From Pandoraea pneumonica (GTDB taxonomy: Bacteria; Pseudomonadota; Gammaproteobacteria; Burkholderiales; Burkholderiaceae), in contig NZ_CABPSK010000003.1 in NCBI RefSeq assembly GCF_902459645.1, positions 310,001 to 374,000 of the forward strand: a DNA stretch of 64,000 nt, read 5' to 3'. Shown here in pieces: positions 10,501 through 18,477 of the stretch (positions are counted from its first letter, which is position 1; every line of letters begins with the position of its first letter). The translations under genes and the position numbers were made by a program. The notes under the pieces are model-generated. The model searched no databases. It saw nothing but the letters and a program-made list of their open reading frames with translations, and was not told the origin of the DNA.

Positions 10501-11996
10501 GGCGTCGGATCGACATGCTCGACTTCGCGATCGGCAGCGTGCAAGGCAACTACGTGCAACAGCGCAACGGCAATCGCGTGGAAGTATTGCGTGGCGGCAT
10601 CGGCATCAACCAGCCAGTGCCCGCGCCGCGCGAAGGCGTACAGGCCACGGCGCAGTTCGACACGCTCGACGTGGACGCATGGCGCAGCGTCATCGCCTCG
10701 CTCGCGACGGATGCTACGACGCCAGGCACGCAAGGCACACCGCCCGCGCCCGCCGAGACGGCCGCTGCCGCACGCGAGGAATTCGGTGCTTTGACGCCGT
10801 ATCTGCCGACACGTTTGGCCTTGCATGCGAAGCAAGTGCGGCTGATGTCACGCGTGTGGCCGGAACTGGTGCTGGGCGCGCAGCGCAACGACCGCGACTG
10901 GCAAGTGAGCCTCGCGTCCGATCTGGTCTCTGGCTTTGCCGAATGGCATGCCCCGGATGCCAAGAACCCGTCGGGTGCGATCCGTGCTCGGTTGGCCAAA
11001 CTGGTGATCCCCAAGGAAGAGCACGGCGACGATGTGCTGACCCAGGTGCTCGACGAGCCGAGCGACGAATTCCCGGCGATCGACGTCGTCGCCAACGATT
11101 TCGTGTTGCGCGACAAGCCGCTCGGACGCCTGCAACTGAACGCGCACAACGATCTCGAAGACGGCGTGCCGGTCTGGCAACTCACCAAGCTGGAATTGAG
11201 CAATAGTGCCGCCACGCTCGATGTCACGGGCAATTGGCGCACGTCGCGCCGACGCGCTGCGACCGCTGCGGCCGACGAAGACGTGCCGCGCCGTACGGTG
11301 CTCGACTTCAATCTCGACGTGAAGAATGGCGGTGCCCTGCTCGACCGGCTGGGCCTGCCCAAGACGCTCAAGGACGGCTCGGGCACGGTCTCGGGCCGCT
11401 TCGGTTGGCGCGGCGGGCCAGACGCCATCGACTATCCGACGCTCGGCGGCAAGGTCAAGATCGATTTGAAGCGCGGCCAGATTCTGAAGGCGGACCCGGG
11501 CCTGGCGAAACTGCTGGGCATTCTGTCGGTGCAAACGCTCGCCAAAATCCTCACGTTCGACTTCAACAGCGTGGTGGGCAGCGGCCTGCCGTTCGACAAC
11601 ATCGACGGCAACGCGACGATGCAGGCGGGCGTGGCGAGCACCGACGATCTGACGATTCATGCCAATGCGGCGACGATCAAGATCGACGGTCACACCGATC
11701 TGGCGCGCGAAACGCAGGATCTGAACGTGCTGGTGCTGCCGAAGATCAATGCCGCGTCGGCCTCGCTGGCATGGGCGATCATCAATCCGGCGCTAGGGAT
11801 CGGCTCGTTCTTCGCGCAGTTGGCGCTGGGCGAACAGCTCTCGCGTACGCTCTCGACGACGTATCACGTGACGGGTTCGTGGGATAACCCCGTCATCGGA
11901 CAGGCGAGCGGCAATCAGAGTAAGATCGATCCATCCCCGGAAACCCGGCCCGAAGCCCAGAACACCGGCACGCCCAACGGGCTGCACGGTAACTGA
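7593..11996 (+). CDS. YhdP-family giant AsmA-like envelope protein
   Basis: This 1467-residue protein fits the YhdP/TIGR02099 family of AsmA-like proteins, which are anchored in the inner membrane and thought to carry phospholipids to the outer membrane. A single membrane segment (about residues 28-50, LLALIVVVYFGLGAVVLAT) precedes a long periplasmic part rich in beta repeats. The C-terminal part has the family features, including FDFNSVVGSGLPFDNIDGNA. An Ala/Pro-rich insertion near residues 110-155 looks like low-complexity linker. It starts a run of plus-strand genes (amidase, tldD) that may be cotranscribed: the next gene begins 32 bases later. Confidence 0.85.
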   Translation: MTDRKPPASPIATRSWFSSLPRGIRLGLEWLLALIVVVYFGLGAVVLATRYVILPRVSDYRPQIEAAASRALGLPVTIGKIDAVWRGWHPYLTLEDVRIQHAVAPAQPASRTRASRSNTKPAPQTASAAIAASAAGAASAPSAPSDTATYAPPGAPPPVEPGLTLHRLDAVLSWTSLVHLDVRLSSLTLYQPDLSVERLADGSILVAGMPVSGGGSDADTRATDWLMRQARVMIRGGTVRWRDATRPVPEVVVTNVNAMLRNRGLEHRFGMQATPPAGMVAPLDIRARFTNPLFARPGELKRWRGEIYADVGTIDLAELAQHVDLPGEHDARDTRGRVAARAWVSFDNGNITGATVRAAGENTSAQLADDLPPLSFDATQGRIDITRIGPQADSGWNWRVRELTLAAAGRPTLDVPDMHGSYAPATGDHGLHVTLAGQRFDIGAAMALVPALPIDKSTRDTLASFQPRGRLANFDMSYQAPKPHGTGNWRDLPGIRQLPPERDRYRVVADFEDAGIDSLPNPNPPPRNGGPNAGRPGFSHLSGHIEADQSRGSLTLNSKGTVLDFPGRFDQPRIALDTLTARTSWRVSHPVTKRDAPAEVHVRVDSLHLQNAELTGDVSGTWQNGGKGNGIVDLKGTITRANANAVPRYLPTDIGASVRDYLQRALVAGTVQNAPFAVQGDLEDFPYEKGHGKFRIDIPLVDVTFNPSPLRPGHTEVWPAFEKVRGNLRFDADKLHIAIDSGSIYGVTLTQVVGDIDKIGQEDSTLALKGDARGPAADFVKYLNSSPVGHWIGDFTDETRANGNAQLSLQLSMPLEHTDRSKVSGRAKFLRNDIALINGLPTFGAVDGELAFTEHGISLDNLRGTFLGGDVRASGGSRDDGTIALNVAGTMSAQGLRENRENATLAQLAKRMTGATPYTAVVTVRQGMTDVAVQSTLAGLAVNLPAPLGKSADVSLPARFSLRPQPNPGGRRIDMLDFAIGSVQGNYVQQRNGNRVEVLRGGIGINQPVPAPREGVQATAQFDTLDVDAWRSVIASLATDATTPGTQGTPPAPAETAAAAREEFGALTPYLPTRLALHAKQVRLMSRVWPELVLGAQRNDRDWQVSLASDLVSGFAEWHAPDAKNPSGAIRARLAKLVIPKEEHGDDVLTQVLDEPSDEFPAIDVVANDFVLRDKPLGRLQLNAHNDLEDGVPVWQLTKLELSNSAATLDVTGNWRTSRRRAATAAADEDVPRRTVLDFNLDVKNGGALLDRLGLPKTLKDGSGTVSGRFGWRGGPDAIDYPTLGGKVKIDLKRGQILKADPGLAKLLGILSVQTLAKILTFDFNSVVGSGLPFDNIDGNATMQAGVASTDDLTIHANAATIKIDGHTDLARETQDLNVLVLPKINAASASLAWAIINPALGIGSFFAQLALGEQLSRTLSTTYHVTGSWDNPVIGQASGNQSKIDPSPETRPEAQNTGTPNGLHGN

Positions 11997-12028
11997 GCCG
12001 GCTTTGAGAGCGTCTTTTCAGCCACTTC

Positions 12029-12919
12029 ATGACGAGCCCCGATAGTTCTGCCACCCGCGCCGCGAGCCTCGCCCCGGCACGCGTGGCCGCAGTGCAAATG
12101 GTCAGCGCCCCCGACGTCACCCGCAATCTGCAAGACGCCGGGCGCTTGGTCGCCGAAGCGGCCGACGCTGGCGCGCAACTGGTGCTGCTGCCTGAGTACT
12201 TCTGCTACATGGGCCAGCGCGACACCGACAAACTTTCCCTGCGCGAACAACCCGGTCAGGGTCCGATTCAGGACTTTCTGGCGGAAACGGCACGCCGCAA
12301 CAACGTCTGGCTGATCGGCGGCACGCTGCCGCTGGCCGCCCCCGAGCCCGACCGTGTTCTGAACACCACGCTCGTTTATGGCCCGGACGGCGCACAAGCG
12401 GCGCGCTACGACAAGATTCACCTGTTTAATTTCGTCAAAGGCGAAGAGGCTTACGACGAAGCCCGGACCATTCGTCCCGGCGAAACCGTACGCGCGTTTG
12501 AAGCGCCGTTTGGCCGCGTGGGCCTGTCGGTCTGCTACGACCTGCGTTTTCCCGAGTTGTACCGTGCGATGGGCGACTGTACGCTCATGGTCGTACCCGC
12601 CGCCTTCACTTACACGACGGGGCGCGCGCACTGGGAATTGCTGTTGCGAGCGCGCGCCGTCGAAAACCAATGTTACGTGCTGGCGTCCGCGCAGGGCGGA
12701 CACCACGACAACGGGCGGCGCACCTGGGGGCATTCGATGCTGATCGATCCGTGGGGCGAGATCGTCGCCCAACGTGAAGACGACGGCGCCGGCGTAGTCG
12801 TCGGCGACATCGACCCGGCACGGCTCGCCGCCGTGCGCCAAAGCCTGCCCGCCTTGCGGCATCGCGTATTGGGTGCGCAAGCATCCTGCGAGTCCGCCAC
12901 GCCGGCTGCGCTAGGTTGA
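12029..12919 (+). CDS. Nitrilase-superfamily amidohydrolase (Nit1/NIT2-like)
   Basis: This is a 296-residue carbon-nitrogen hydrolase. The catalytic triad is visible as Glu56 (LLPEYF), Lys129 (YDKIHLF) and Cys169 (SVCYDLRFPE). The close match to the Nit branch, with the KIHLFNF and CYDLRFPELYR segments, suggests a deaminated-glutathione amidase repair role, but omega-amidase cannot be excluded from sequence alone. The protein is cytoplasmic with no signal peptide. The order YhdP - nitrilase - tldD is a common one in beta-proteobacteria. Confidence 0.88.
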   Translation: MTSPDSSATRAASLAPARVAAVQMVSAPDVTRNLQDAGRLVAEAADAGAQLVLLPEYFCYMGQRDTDKLSLREQPGQGPIQDFLAETARRNNVWLIGGTLPLAAPEPDRVLNTTLVYGPDGAQAARYDKIHLFNFVKGEEAYDEARTIRPGETVRAFEAPFGRVGLSVCYDLRFPELYRAMGDCTLMVVPAAFTYTTGRAHWELLLRARAVENQCYVLASAQGGHHDNGRRTWGHSMLIDPWGEIVAQREDDGAGVVVGDIDPARLAAVRQSLPALRHRVLGAQASCESATPAALG

Positions 12920-12972
12920 CATCGCGCCATCCGTCCCCATATTCCGAACATATTTCCTTGGCCTGACACCGC

Positions 12973-14433
12973 ATGAAAATCATCGAACCCGGCATTCAGA
13001 ACCTGGCCACCGCGCGTGAGTTGCTGCTCACCCCGTATGGCCTCGACGAAACCCATCTGCAACGCGCACTCGGCGACATCTTCACGCACCGCGTGGACTA
13101 TGCCGACCTGTACTTCCAGTACACGCGCAGCGAAGCGTGGAGTCTCGAAGAAGGCATCGTCAAGTCCGGCTCGTTCTCGATCGATCAAGGCGTGGGGGTT
13201 CGCGCCATCGTGGGCGACCGCACGGCCTTTGCCTACTCGGACGACATCTCCGACATCGCGCTCAAGGAAGCCGCCGCCGCCACGCGCAGCATCGCTACCG
13301 CTGGCCGTGGCCGCGTGAAAGTGGGCAGCAAGCTCGCGAACGTCTCTGGCCGCGCGCTTTATCTGCCGTCGGACCCGCTGGCCTCGCTCGACGCGAACGG
13401 CAAGGTCGCGCTGCTCGAGCGCATCGAAAAACTCGCTCGCGCCCGCGATCCGCGTGTGTCGCAGGTGATGGCCGGTCTGGCCGGTGAATACGATGTGGTG
13501 CTCGTGGCCCGCAGCGACGGCGTGATCGCCGCCGACGTGCGCCCGCTGGTGCGCGTCTCGGTCACGGTGATCGTCGAGTCGAACGGCAAACGCGAAATCG
13601 GCAACAGCGGTGGCGGTGCCCGTCTCGACTACGGCTACTTCACCGACGATCTGCTCGAAAAGTACGTCAAGGAAGCTGTCGACGGCGCCATCATCAAGCT
13701 CGACGCCCGCCCGGCCCCGGCCGGTGCGATGACTGTGGTGCTTGGACCGGGCTGGCCGGGTGTGCTGCTGCACGAAGCGATCGGCCACGGCCTGGAAGGC
13801 GACTTCAACCGCAAGGGCTCGTCGGCGTTCTCTGGACGTCTGGGCGAGCGTGTTGCCGCCAAGGGCGTGACCGTGGTCGACGACGGTACGCTGTCGAACC
13901 GCCGCGGCTCGCTCAATATCGACGACGAAGGCAACCCCACGCAGTGCACGACGCTCATCGAAGACGGCATTCTGAAGGGCTATATGCAAGACAGCCTGAA
14001 CGCCCGCCTGATGAAGATGCCGGTGACCGGCAACGGCCGCCGCGAGTCGTACGCCGCGCTGCCGATGCCGCGCATGACGAATACCTACATGCTTGGCGGC
14101 GACAAAGACCCCGAAGAAATCATCGCCTCGGTCAAGCACGGCCTGTACGCGGTGAACTTCGGCGGCGGTCAGGTCGACATCACCAACGGCAAGTTCGTGT
14201 TCTCGATGTCCGAGGCTTACATGATCGAAGACGGCAAGATCACGTACCCGGTCAAGGGCGCGACGCTGATCGGTAACGGTCCGGAATCGCTCAAGGACGT
14301 GACCATGATCGGTAACGACATGGCGCTCGACTCGGGCGTGGGCGTGTGCGGCAAGGAAGGCCAAAGCGTGCCGGTCGGCGTGGGCCAGCCGACGCTGCGC
14401 ATGGAAAACATGACCGTGGGTGGTACGGCGTAA
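12973..14433 (+). CDS. tldD: Metalloprotease TldD
   Basis: This is the TldD subunit (486 residues) of the TldD/TldE zinc protease, which in E. coli degrades unfolded peptides and matures microcin B17. The zinc motif HEAIGH is at residues 267-272 inside [13 protein letters not shown], as expected for the active subunit. The N- and C-terminal regions ([35 protein letters not shown]) are typical. The partner TldE/PmbA is not in this window. The gene is followed by an intrinsic terminator. Confidence 0.95.
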   Translation: MKIIEPGIQNLATARELLLTPYGLDETHLQRALGDIFTHRVDYADLYFQYTRSEAWSLEEGIVKSGSFSIDQGVGVRAIVGDRTAFAYSDDISDIALKEAAAATRSIATAGRGRVKVGSKLANVSGRALYLPSDPLASLDANGKVALLERIEKLARARDPRVSQVMAGLAGEYDVVLVARSDGVIAADVRPLVRVSVTVIVESNGKREIGNSGGGARLDYGYFTDDLLEKYVKEAVDGAIIKLDARPAPAGAMTVVLGPGWPGVLLHEAIGHGLEGDFNRKGSSAFSGRLGERVAAKGVTVVDDGTLSNRRGSLNIDDEGNPTQCTTLIEDGILKGYMQDSLNARLMKMPVTGNGRRESYAALPMPRMTNTYMLGGDKDPEEIIASVKHGLYAVNFGGGQVDITNGKFVFSMSEAYMIEDGKITYPVKGATLIGNGPESLKDVTMIGNDMALDSGVGVCGKEGQSVPVGVGQPTLRMENMTVGGTA

Positions 14434-14541
14434 GTCGGGACCACACGACAGAAGACCGTCGCCACAGCGCGCCACGGCTTCTGTTGGTCGAATGCCACGC
14501 ATAAGATTGCGCACTGCAAAAAATGCGTGAAGCTTAGCAAA

Positions 14542-14567
14542 GCGCCCGGGTCAAACCGGGTGTTTTT
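14542..14567 (+). terminator. Rho-independent terminator after tldD
   Basis: A GC stem (CGCCCGG / CCGGGTG, one G-T pair) with a 6-nt loop is followed by TTTTT. It lies about 110 bases after tldD and upstream of the aroG promoter, so it insulates the two units. A second small hairpin (CCGCGC / GCGCGG, 14628-14645) follows. Confidence 0.7.
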
Positions 14568-14663
14568 GCATGATTTCGAAATATCAGGAATTTTCGACGC
14601 ATTTCACACCAATGAAATGCAATATTTCCGCGCGTTTTTGCGCGGTTTAGCGCAGAGTCACGG

Positions 14664-14692
14664 TTGCAGCGTCATCCGATTCGGCGTATAAA
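14664..14692 (+). promoter_or_regulatory. Sigma-70 promoter of the aroG leader
   Basis: TTGCAG (14664-14669) and TATAAA (14687-14692) are separated by exactly 17 bases. Transcription would start near 14699, about 45 bases before the leader peptide start codon. Confidence 0.65.
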
Positions 14693-14742
14693 GTTGTTTC
14701 TGTGCACGGCGAAAGCCTGCGATGCAACGACAGACACCCTTC

Positions 14743-14823
14743 ATGACCGCCAATAAGTTTTACTTTTACTTTTTTGCGAATCTCACACCGCTGGCGGAAG
14801 GAGAGGGGCAGTTGCAGCAGTAA
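14743..14823 (+). CDS. Phe/Tyr-rich leader peptide of the aroG attenuator
   Basis: This is a 26-codon open frame, ATG at 14743 and TAA at 14821-14823. Residues 6-11 are FYFYFF, i.e. four Phe and two Tyr codons in a row (14758-14775). Such runs are the hallmark of ribosome-mediated attenuation leaders that sense charged tRNA. The peptide lies between a good promoter and an intrinsic terminator, and it overlaps RNA segments able to form alternative hairpins. Its ribosome binding site is weak (no clear purine tract before ATG), which is the main reservation. It is predicted to have no function beyond being translated. Confidence 0.8.
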   Translation: MTANKFYFYFFANLTPLAEGEGQLQQ

Positions 14824-14875
14824 GCACCGAAACGAATCCTGAAAAACCGCCAGCGAGTCTGGCGGTTTTTTTTTT
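14747..14875 (+). promoter_or_regulatory. Four-segment transcription attenuator upstream of aroG
   Basis: Segment 1 is CCGCCA (14747-14752, leader codons 2-4). Segment 2 is CGCTGGCGG (14789-14797). Segment 3 is CCGCCAGCG (14847-14855). Segment 4 is CTGGCGG (14859-14865). Segments 1:2 can pair (6 bp), 2:3 can pair (9 bp, antiterminator), and 3:4 form the terminator, extended by an A-tract/T-tract (12 bp) and followed by ten T residues ending at 14875. A ribosome stalled at the Phe/Tyr codons (14758-14775) would cover segment 1, free segment 2 to pair with 3, and allow read-through into aroG. With plentiful charged tRNA the terminator would form. Confidence 0.82.
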
Positions 14876-14928
14876 GACCCGCATTCCCGAGAAACGAACC
14901 GCAGTCCGAACTGCCCAGGAGAAAAACC

Positions 14929-16002
14929 ATGCCTCCCCACAACACCGATGACGTCCGTATTCGTGAGCTCAAGGAACTGACGCCCCCGGCGCACCTGATT
15001 CGCGAATACCCCTGCTCGGAGAAGAGCGCGGACCTCATCCACCGCTCGCGCGGCGCCATCCACCGCGTGTTGCACGGCATGGAAGACCGTCTCGTCGTCA
15101 TCATCGGCCCGTGCTCGATCCACGATCCGAAAGCGGCCATGGAATACGCCGCACGTCTGGTCGAACAGCGTGAACGCCTCAAGGGCGAGCTCGAAATCGT
15201 GATGCGCGTGTACTTCGAAAAGCCGCGCACGACGGTGGGCTGGAAGGGTCTGATCAACGACCCGCACATGGACAACAGCTTCAAGATCAACGACGGCCTG
15301 CGCCTTGCGCGCGAGCTGCTCGCCCAAATCAACGAGTTGGGTCTGCCCGCTGGCACCGAATACCTCGACATGATCAGCCCGCAATACATCGCGGATCTGG
15401 TGTCGTGGGGCGCCATCGGTGCGCGTACGACCGAATCGCAGGTGCACCGCGAACTGGCTTCCGGCCTGTCGTGCCCGGTCGGCTTCAAGAACGGCACCGA
15501 CGGCAACGTGAAGATCGCGGTCGACGCCATCAAGGCCGCATCGCAGCCGCACCATTTCCTGTCGGTCACCAAGGGCGGCCACTCGGCGATCGTCTCGACC
15601 GCGGGCAATGAAGACTGCCACCTGATTCTGCGCGGCGGCAAAGCGCCGAACTACGACGCAGCCAGCGTACAGACGGCGTGTGAAGACATCGCCAAGTCGG
15701 GTCTGGCAGCGCGCGTGATGATCGACGCCTCGCACGCCAACAGTCAGAAGAAGCACGAGAACCAGATTCCGGTTTGCGAAGACATCGCACGCCAGATCGC
15801 CGGTGGCGACGACCGCATCATCGGCGTGATGGTCGAATCGCACCTCGTGGCGGGCCGTCAGGACCACGTGCCGGGCAAGCCGCTGACCTACGGTCAGAGC
15901 ATCACCGACGCCTGCATCAACTGGGAAGACAGCCTCGGCGTGCTCGACACGCTCGCCGAAGCCGTGCGTGCCCGCCGTCTGGCACGCGGCTCGGGGAACT
16001 GA
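14929..16002 (+). CDS. aroG: 3-deoxy-7-phosphoheptulonate (DAHP) synthase, class I
   Basis: The enzyme condenses phosphoenolpyruvate and erythrose-4-phosphate in the first step of the shikimate pathway to aromatic amino acids. The 357-residue sequence resembles the E. coli AroG/AroF type throughout: GPCSIHDP at residues 60-67, MRVYFEKPRTTVGWKGLINDPHMD split across the active site, and GARTTESQVHRELASGLSCPVGFKNGTDG. The feedback-inhibitor class (Phe or Tyr) cannot be settled by eye. The upstream leader with Phe and Tyr codons suggests control by one or both. A good AGGAG site precedes the ATG at 14929. Confidence 0.95.
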   Translation: MPPHNTDDVRIRELKELTPPAHLIREYPCSEKSADLIHRSRGAIHRVLHGMEDRLVVIIGPCSIHDPKAAMEYAARLVEQRERLKGELEIVMRVYFEKPRTTVGWKGLINDPHMDNSFKINDGLRLARELLAQINELGLPAGTEYLDMISPQYIADLVSWGAIGARTTESQVHRELASGLSCPVGFKNGTDGNVKIAVDAIKAASQPHHFLSVTKGGHSAIVSTAGNEDCHLILRGGKAPNYDAASVQTACEDIAKSGLAARVMIDASHANSQKKHENQIPVCEDIARQIAGGDDRIIGVMVESHLVAGRQDHVPGKPLTYGQSITDACINWEDSLGVLDTLAEAVRARRLARGSGN

Positions 16003-16065
16003 GCCGGTAGGAAGTATCGCTGGCGCACCGCCCTCGGCGTACGTTGATGGCACGACAGCAAAACA

Positions 16066-16102
16066 AAAACCCGGTCGATGCGAGACAGCACGACCGGGTT
16101 TT
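16066..16102 (+). terminator. Strong terminator shared by aroG and the converging cobalamin gene
   Basis: A perfect 12-bp stem (AAAACCCGGTCG / CGACCGGGTTTT) with a 13-nt loop is flanked by T-rich sequence on both strands, so it can stop transcription from aroG and from the minus-strand gene that ends at 16152. Confidence 0.9.
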
Positions 16103-16151
16103 CTTTTGCGTCGGCGGCGCCCGGCGTCGTACCGAGCCGCCTCAAGCTGTA

Positions 16152-16712
16152 TCAGGCTTCGCCGCTATCGCGCTCGCGCTGCCACAGCACGTCGCTGCCG
16201 CCACCGGCACGGTTGAGCACGCGCGCCAGCACGAACATCAGGTCCGACAGACGGTTGATGTACTGACGCGGGGCCGGTCCGACCGTCTCTTCTGCGCCGA
16301 GCGCCACCATTGCGCGCTCCGCACGGCGGGCCACGGTACGTACCACGTGAGCCAGCGCCGCCGCCCGCGTCCCACCGGGCAGAATGAATTCTTTGAGCGG
16401 CGGCAGCGCCTCGTTGTAATGCGCTAACCAGCCGTCGAGCCGGATTACATGGGCGTCGCCCAGCAACGTGTGACGCGGCGTACTGAGTTCGCCGCCGAGA
16501 TCGAACAGATCGTGCTGAATGGCGACCAGCACGTCGCGCACGTCCGTCGGCAGGTCTTCACACAACAACACCCCGATATGCGAATTGGTCTCGTCGACCT
16601 CGCCGATGGCGACGATGCGCAGGCTATGTTTGTCGACGTGGGCACCGTTGCCCAGACCGGTTCTGCCGCCATCGCCCGTTCGCGTGACGATCTTGCTCAA
16701 ACGATTCCCCAT
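16152..16712 (-). CDS. PduO-type cob(I)yrinic acid a,c-diamide adenosyltransferase
   Basis: This 186-residue cytoplasmic enzyme transfers the adenosyl group of ATP to cob(I)alamin, making coenzyme B12. The N-terminal ATP-binding stretch SKIVTRTGDGGRTGLGNG and the central IGEVDETNSHIG are diagnostic of the PduO/EutT-like ATR family. FILPGGTRAAALAHVVRTVARRAER and INRLSDLMFVLAR are also family blocks. It converges with aroG. The upstream 336-base gap separates it from the divergent oxidase operon. Confidence 0.92.
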   Translation of the reverse strand: MGNRLSKIVTRTGDGGRTGLGNGAHVDKHSLRIVAIGEVDETNSHIGVLLCEDLPTDVRDVLVAIQHDLFDLGGELSTPRHTLLGDAHVIRLDGWLAHYNEALPPLKEFILPGGTRAAALAHVVRTVARRAERAMVALGAEETVGPAPRQYINRLSDLMFVLARVLNRAGGGSDVLWQRERDSGEA

Positions 16713-17048
16713 CTTGCGATACCTGCTCCTTGCGGCATGCCATGCCCGCCGGTTGTCATGCCCCGACGGCCGTACGACTTACCTTCTTGTGATAGAAAAA
16801 CGCCATCTGCCACGCGCCGCCTATTTTTCGGGCAATTCCGATGGCGCGTGTCGACGACAAGTTCGTATGATATGACGCAAAGGGTGGGGAAAAACGCCAT
16901 CACAGCGTAAAATCCCCGCTCATGAGGTGTCAGGGCATTCGCCGTCTTCGATAGGCGAGCCCGAGACCCCGCCCAATATGGAGCAAGCCCCCGGGAGCAC
17001 GCCACCGCTGTCCCGCGTTGGCCGCCCGGAGACCCGAAGGAGAAAGCC
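16713..17048. other. Intergenic region between the adenosyltransferase and the FAD oxidase operon
   Basis: This divergent upstream region holds no convincing gene. Weak -10-like hexamers (TATGAT at 16866, TAAAAT at 16908) lack good -35 partners. An AGGAG site just before 17049 serves the GTG start of the next gene. An open frame on the minus strand (16697-17005) has no family resemblance. Confidence 0.5.
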
Positions 17049-18470
17049 GTGAATCACCCCCACCTGCCGTTTGCCGCCAAGCGTCCGTTCCCCGACGCCC
17101 TGCTCACCGAATTGCAAGCCCTGCTGGGCGAGCGCGTGAGCACGAAGGAGGCGCTGCGCGAGCACCACGGCCGTGACGAGTCTCCGTTCGACCCGATGCT
17201 GCCCGACGCCGTCGCCTTTGCGCACAGCACCGACGAAGTCGCGCAGATCGTGAAGCTCTGCGGCAAGTACAACGTGCCCCTCATCCCATACGGTGCCGGT
17301 TCGTCGCTCGAAGGCCATCTGCTGGCCGTGGAAGGCGGCCTGTCGCTCGATTTGTCCGAGATGAACAAGGTCGTCTCGATCAATGCGGAAGATCTGACGG
17401 TCACCGTCGAACCTGGCATCTCGCGCAAGGCGCTGAACGAAGCGCTGCGCGACACGGGCCTGTTCTTCCCGATTGATCCGGGTGCGGACGCCAGCATCGG
17501 CGGCATGTGCGCGACGCGCGCCTCGGGCACCAACGCCGTGCGCTACGGCACGATGCGCGAGAACGTGCTCGCACTCACCGTGGTACTTGCCGACGGCCGT
17601 GTGATCCACACCGGCACGCGCGCACGCAAATCCTCCGCTGGTTACGACCTCACGCGCCTGTTCGTCGGCAGCGAAGGCACGCTGGGCATCATTACCGAAG
17701 CCACCGTTCGCCTGTATCCGCAACCGGAAGCCGTGTCGGCGGCCATTTGCTCGTTCCCGAGCATGACGGACGCGGTGAACTGCACGATTCAAACGATTCA
17801 GTTGGGCGTGCCGGTCGCACGCGTCGAATTCGTCGACGCGCTGGCCGTACGGGCGATCAACAAGCACTCGAAGATGGAACTGCCCGAGACGCAGACGCTG
17901 TTCTTCGAATTCCACGGCAGCGAAGCCGGGGTCAAGGAGCAAGCCGAGACGGTGCAGGCGCTGGCCGATGAGAACGGCGGCACTGGTTTCGAATGGGCCA
18001 CCCGCACCGAAGATCGCAACCGTCTGTGGGGGGCGCGTCACAGCGCGTACTTCGCCATGCTGCAACTCAAGCCGGGTTGCCGCGCAGTGACGACCGACGT
18101 CTGCGTGCCGATCTCGCGTTTGGCCGAATGCGTGGGCGAAACGGAAGTCGATTTGCGCGCGTCGAGCCTGCCCTGCCCGATCGTGGGCCACGTCGGTGAC
18201 GGCAACTTCCACGTGGCGATTCTGATCGACCCGGACAAGCCCGAAGAGATCGAAGAAGCCGAGCGCCTGAATGAACGCATCGTCGAGCGCGCCATCCGCA
18301 TGGGCGGCACTTGCACGGGCGAGCATGGCGTGGGCCTGCACAAGATGGGGTTCCTCGTCACCGAGCATGGTGAAGATGCCATCGACGTGATGCGCTCGAT
18401 CAAGACGTCGCTCGATCCGCATAACCTGCTCAATCCGGGCAAGATTTTCCGGTTGCGCTCGGCGGGCTGA
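17049..18470 (+). CDS. FAD-binding 2-hydroxy-acid oxidase (D-lactate dehydrogenase, cytochrome type)
   Basis: This 473-residue flavoprotein is of the VAO/GlcD family. The FAD-binding segments are PYGAGSSLEGH near residue 80, DPGADASIGGMCATRASGTNAVRYG, and GSEGTLGIITE. The C-terminal half has the metal/substrate stretch VGHVGDGNFH and CTGEHGVGLHKMGF. This organisation resembles mitochondrial-type D-lactate dehydrogenases more than GlcD proper, so oxidation of D-lactate to pyruvate is my preferred reading. The start is GTG at 17049 behind AGGAG. Only 7 bases separate it from glcD, so the two are cotranscribed. Confidence 0.85.
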   Translation: MNHPHLPFAAKRPFPDALLTELQALLGERVSTKEALREHHGRDESPFDPMLPDAVAFAHSTDEVAQIVKLCGKYNVPLIPYGAGSSLEGHLLAVEGGLSLDLSEMNKVVSINAEDLTVTVEPGISRKALNEALRDTGLFFPIDPGADASIGGMCATRASGTNAVRYGTMRENVLALTVVLADGRVIHTGTRARKSSAGYDLTRLFVGSEGTLGIITEATVRLYPQPEAVSAAICSFPSMTDAVNCTIQTIQLGVPVARVEFVDALAVRAINKHSKMELPETQTLFFEFHGSEAGVKEQAETVQALADENGGTGFEWATRTEDRNRLWGARHSAYFAMLQLKPGCRAVTTDVCVPISRLAECVGETEVDLRASSLPCPIVGHVGDGNFHVAILIDPDKPEEIEEAERLNERIVERAIRMGGTCTGEHGVGLHKMGFLVTEHGEDAIDVMRSIKTSLDPHNLLNPGKIFRLRSAG

Positions 18471-18477
18471 GCACCGC

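Noticed and set aside
12673-14514. Long antisense frame across tldD and the nitrilase gene
   Set aside because: Compositional shadow of two well-identified genes.
16697-17005. Minus-strand open frame of about 100 codons upstream of the oxidase operon
   Set aside because: No ribosome binding site or family resemblance, and it overlaps the start of the adenosyltransferase gene.
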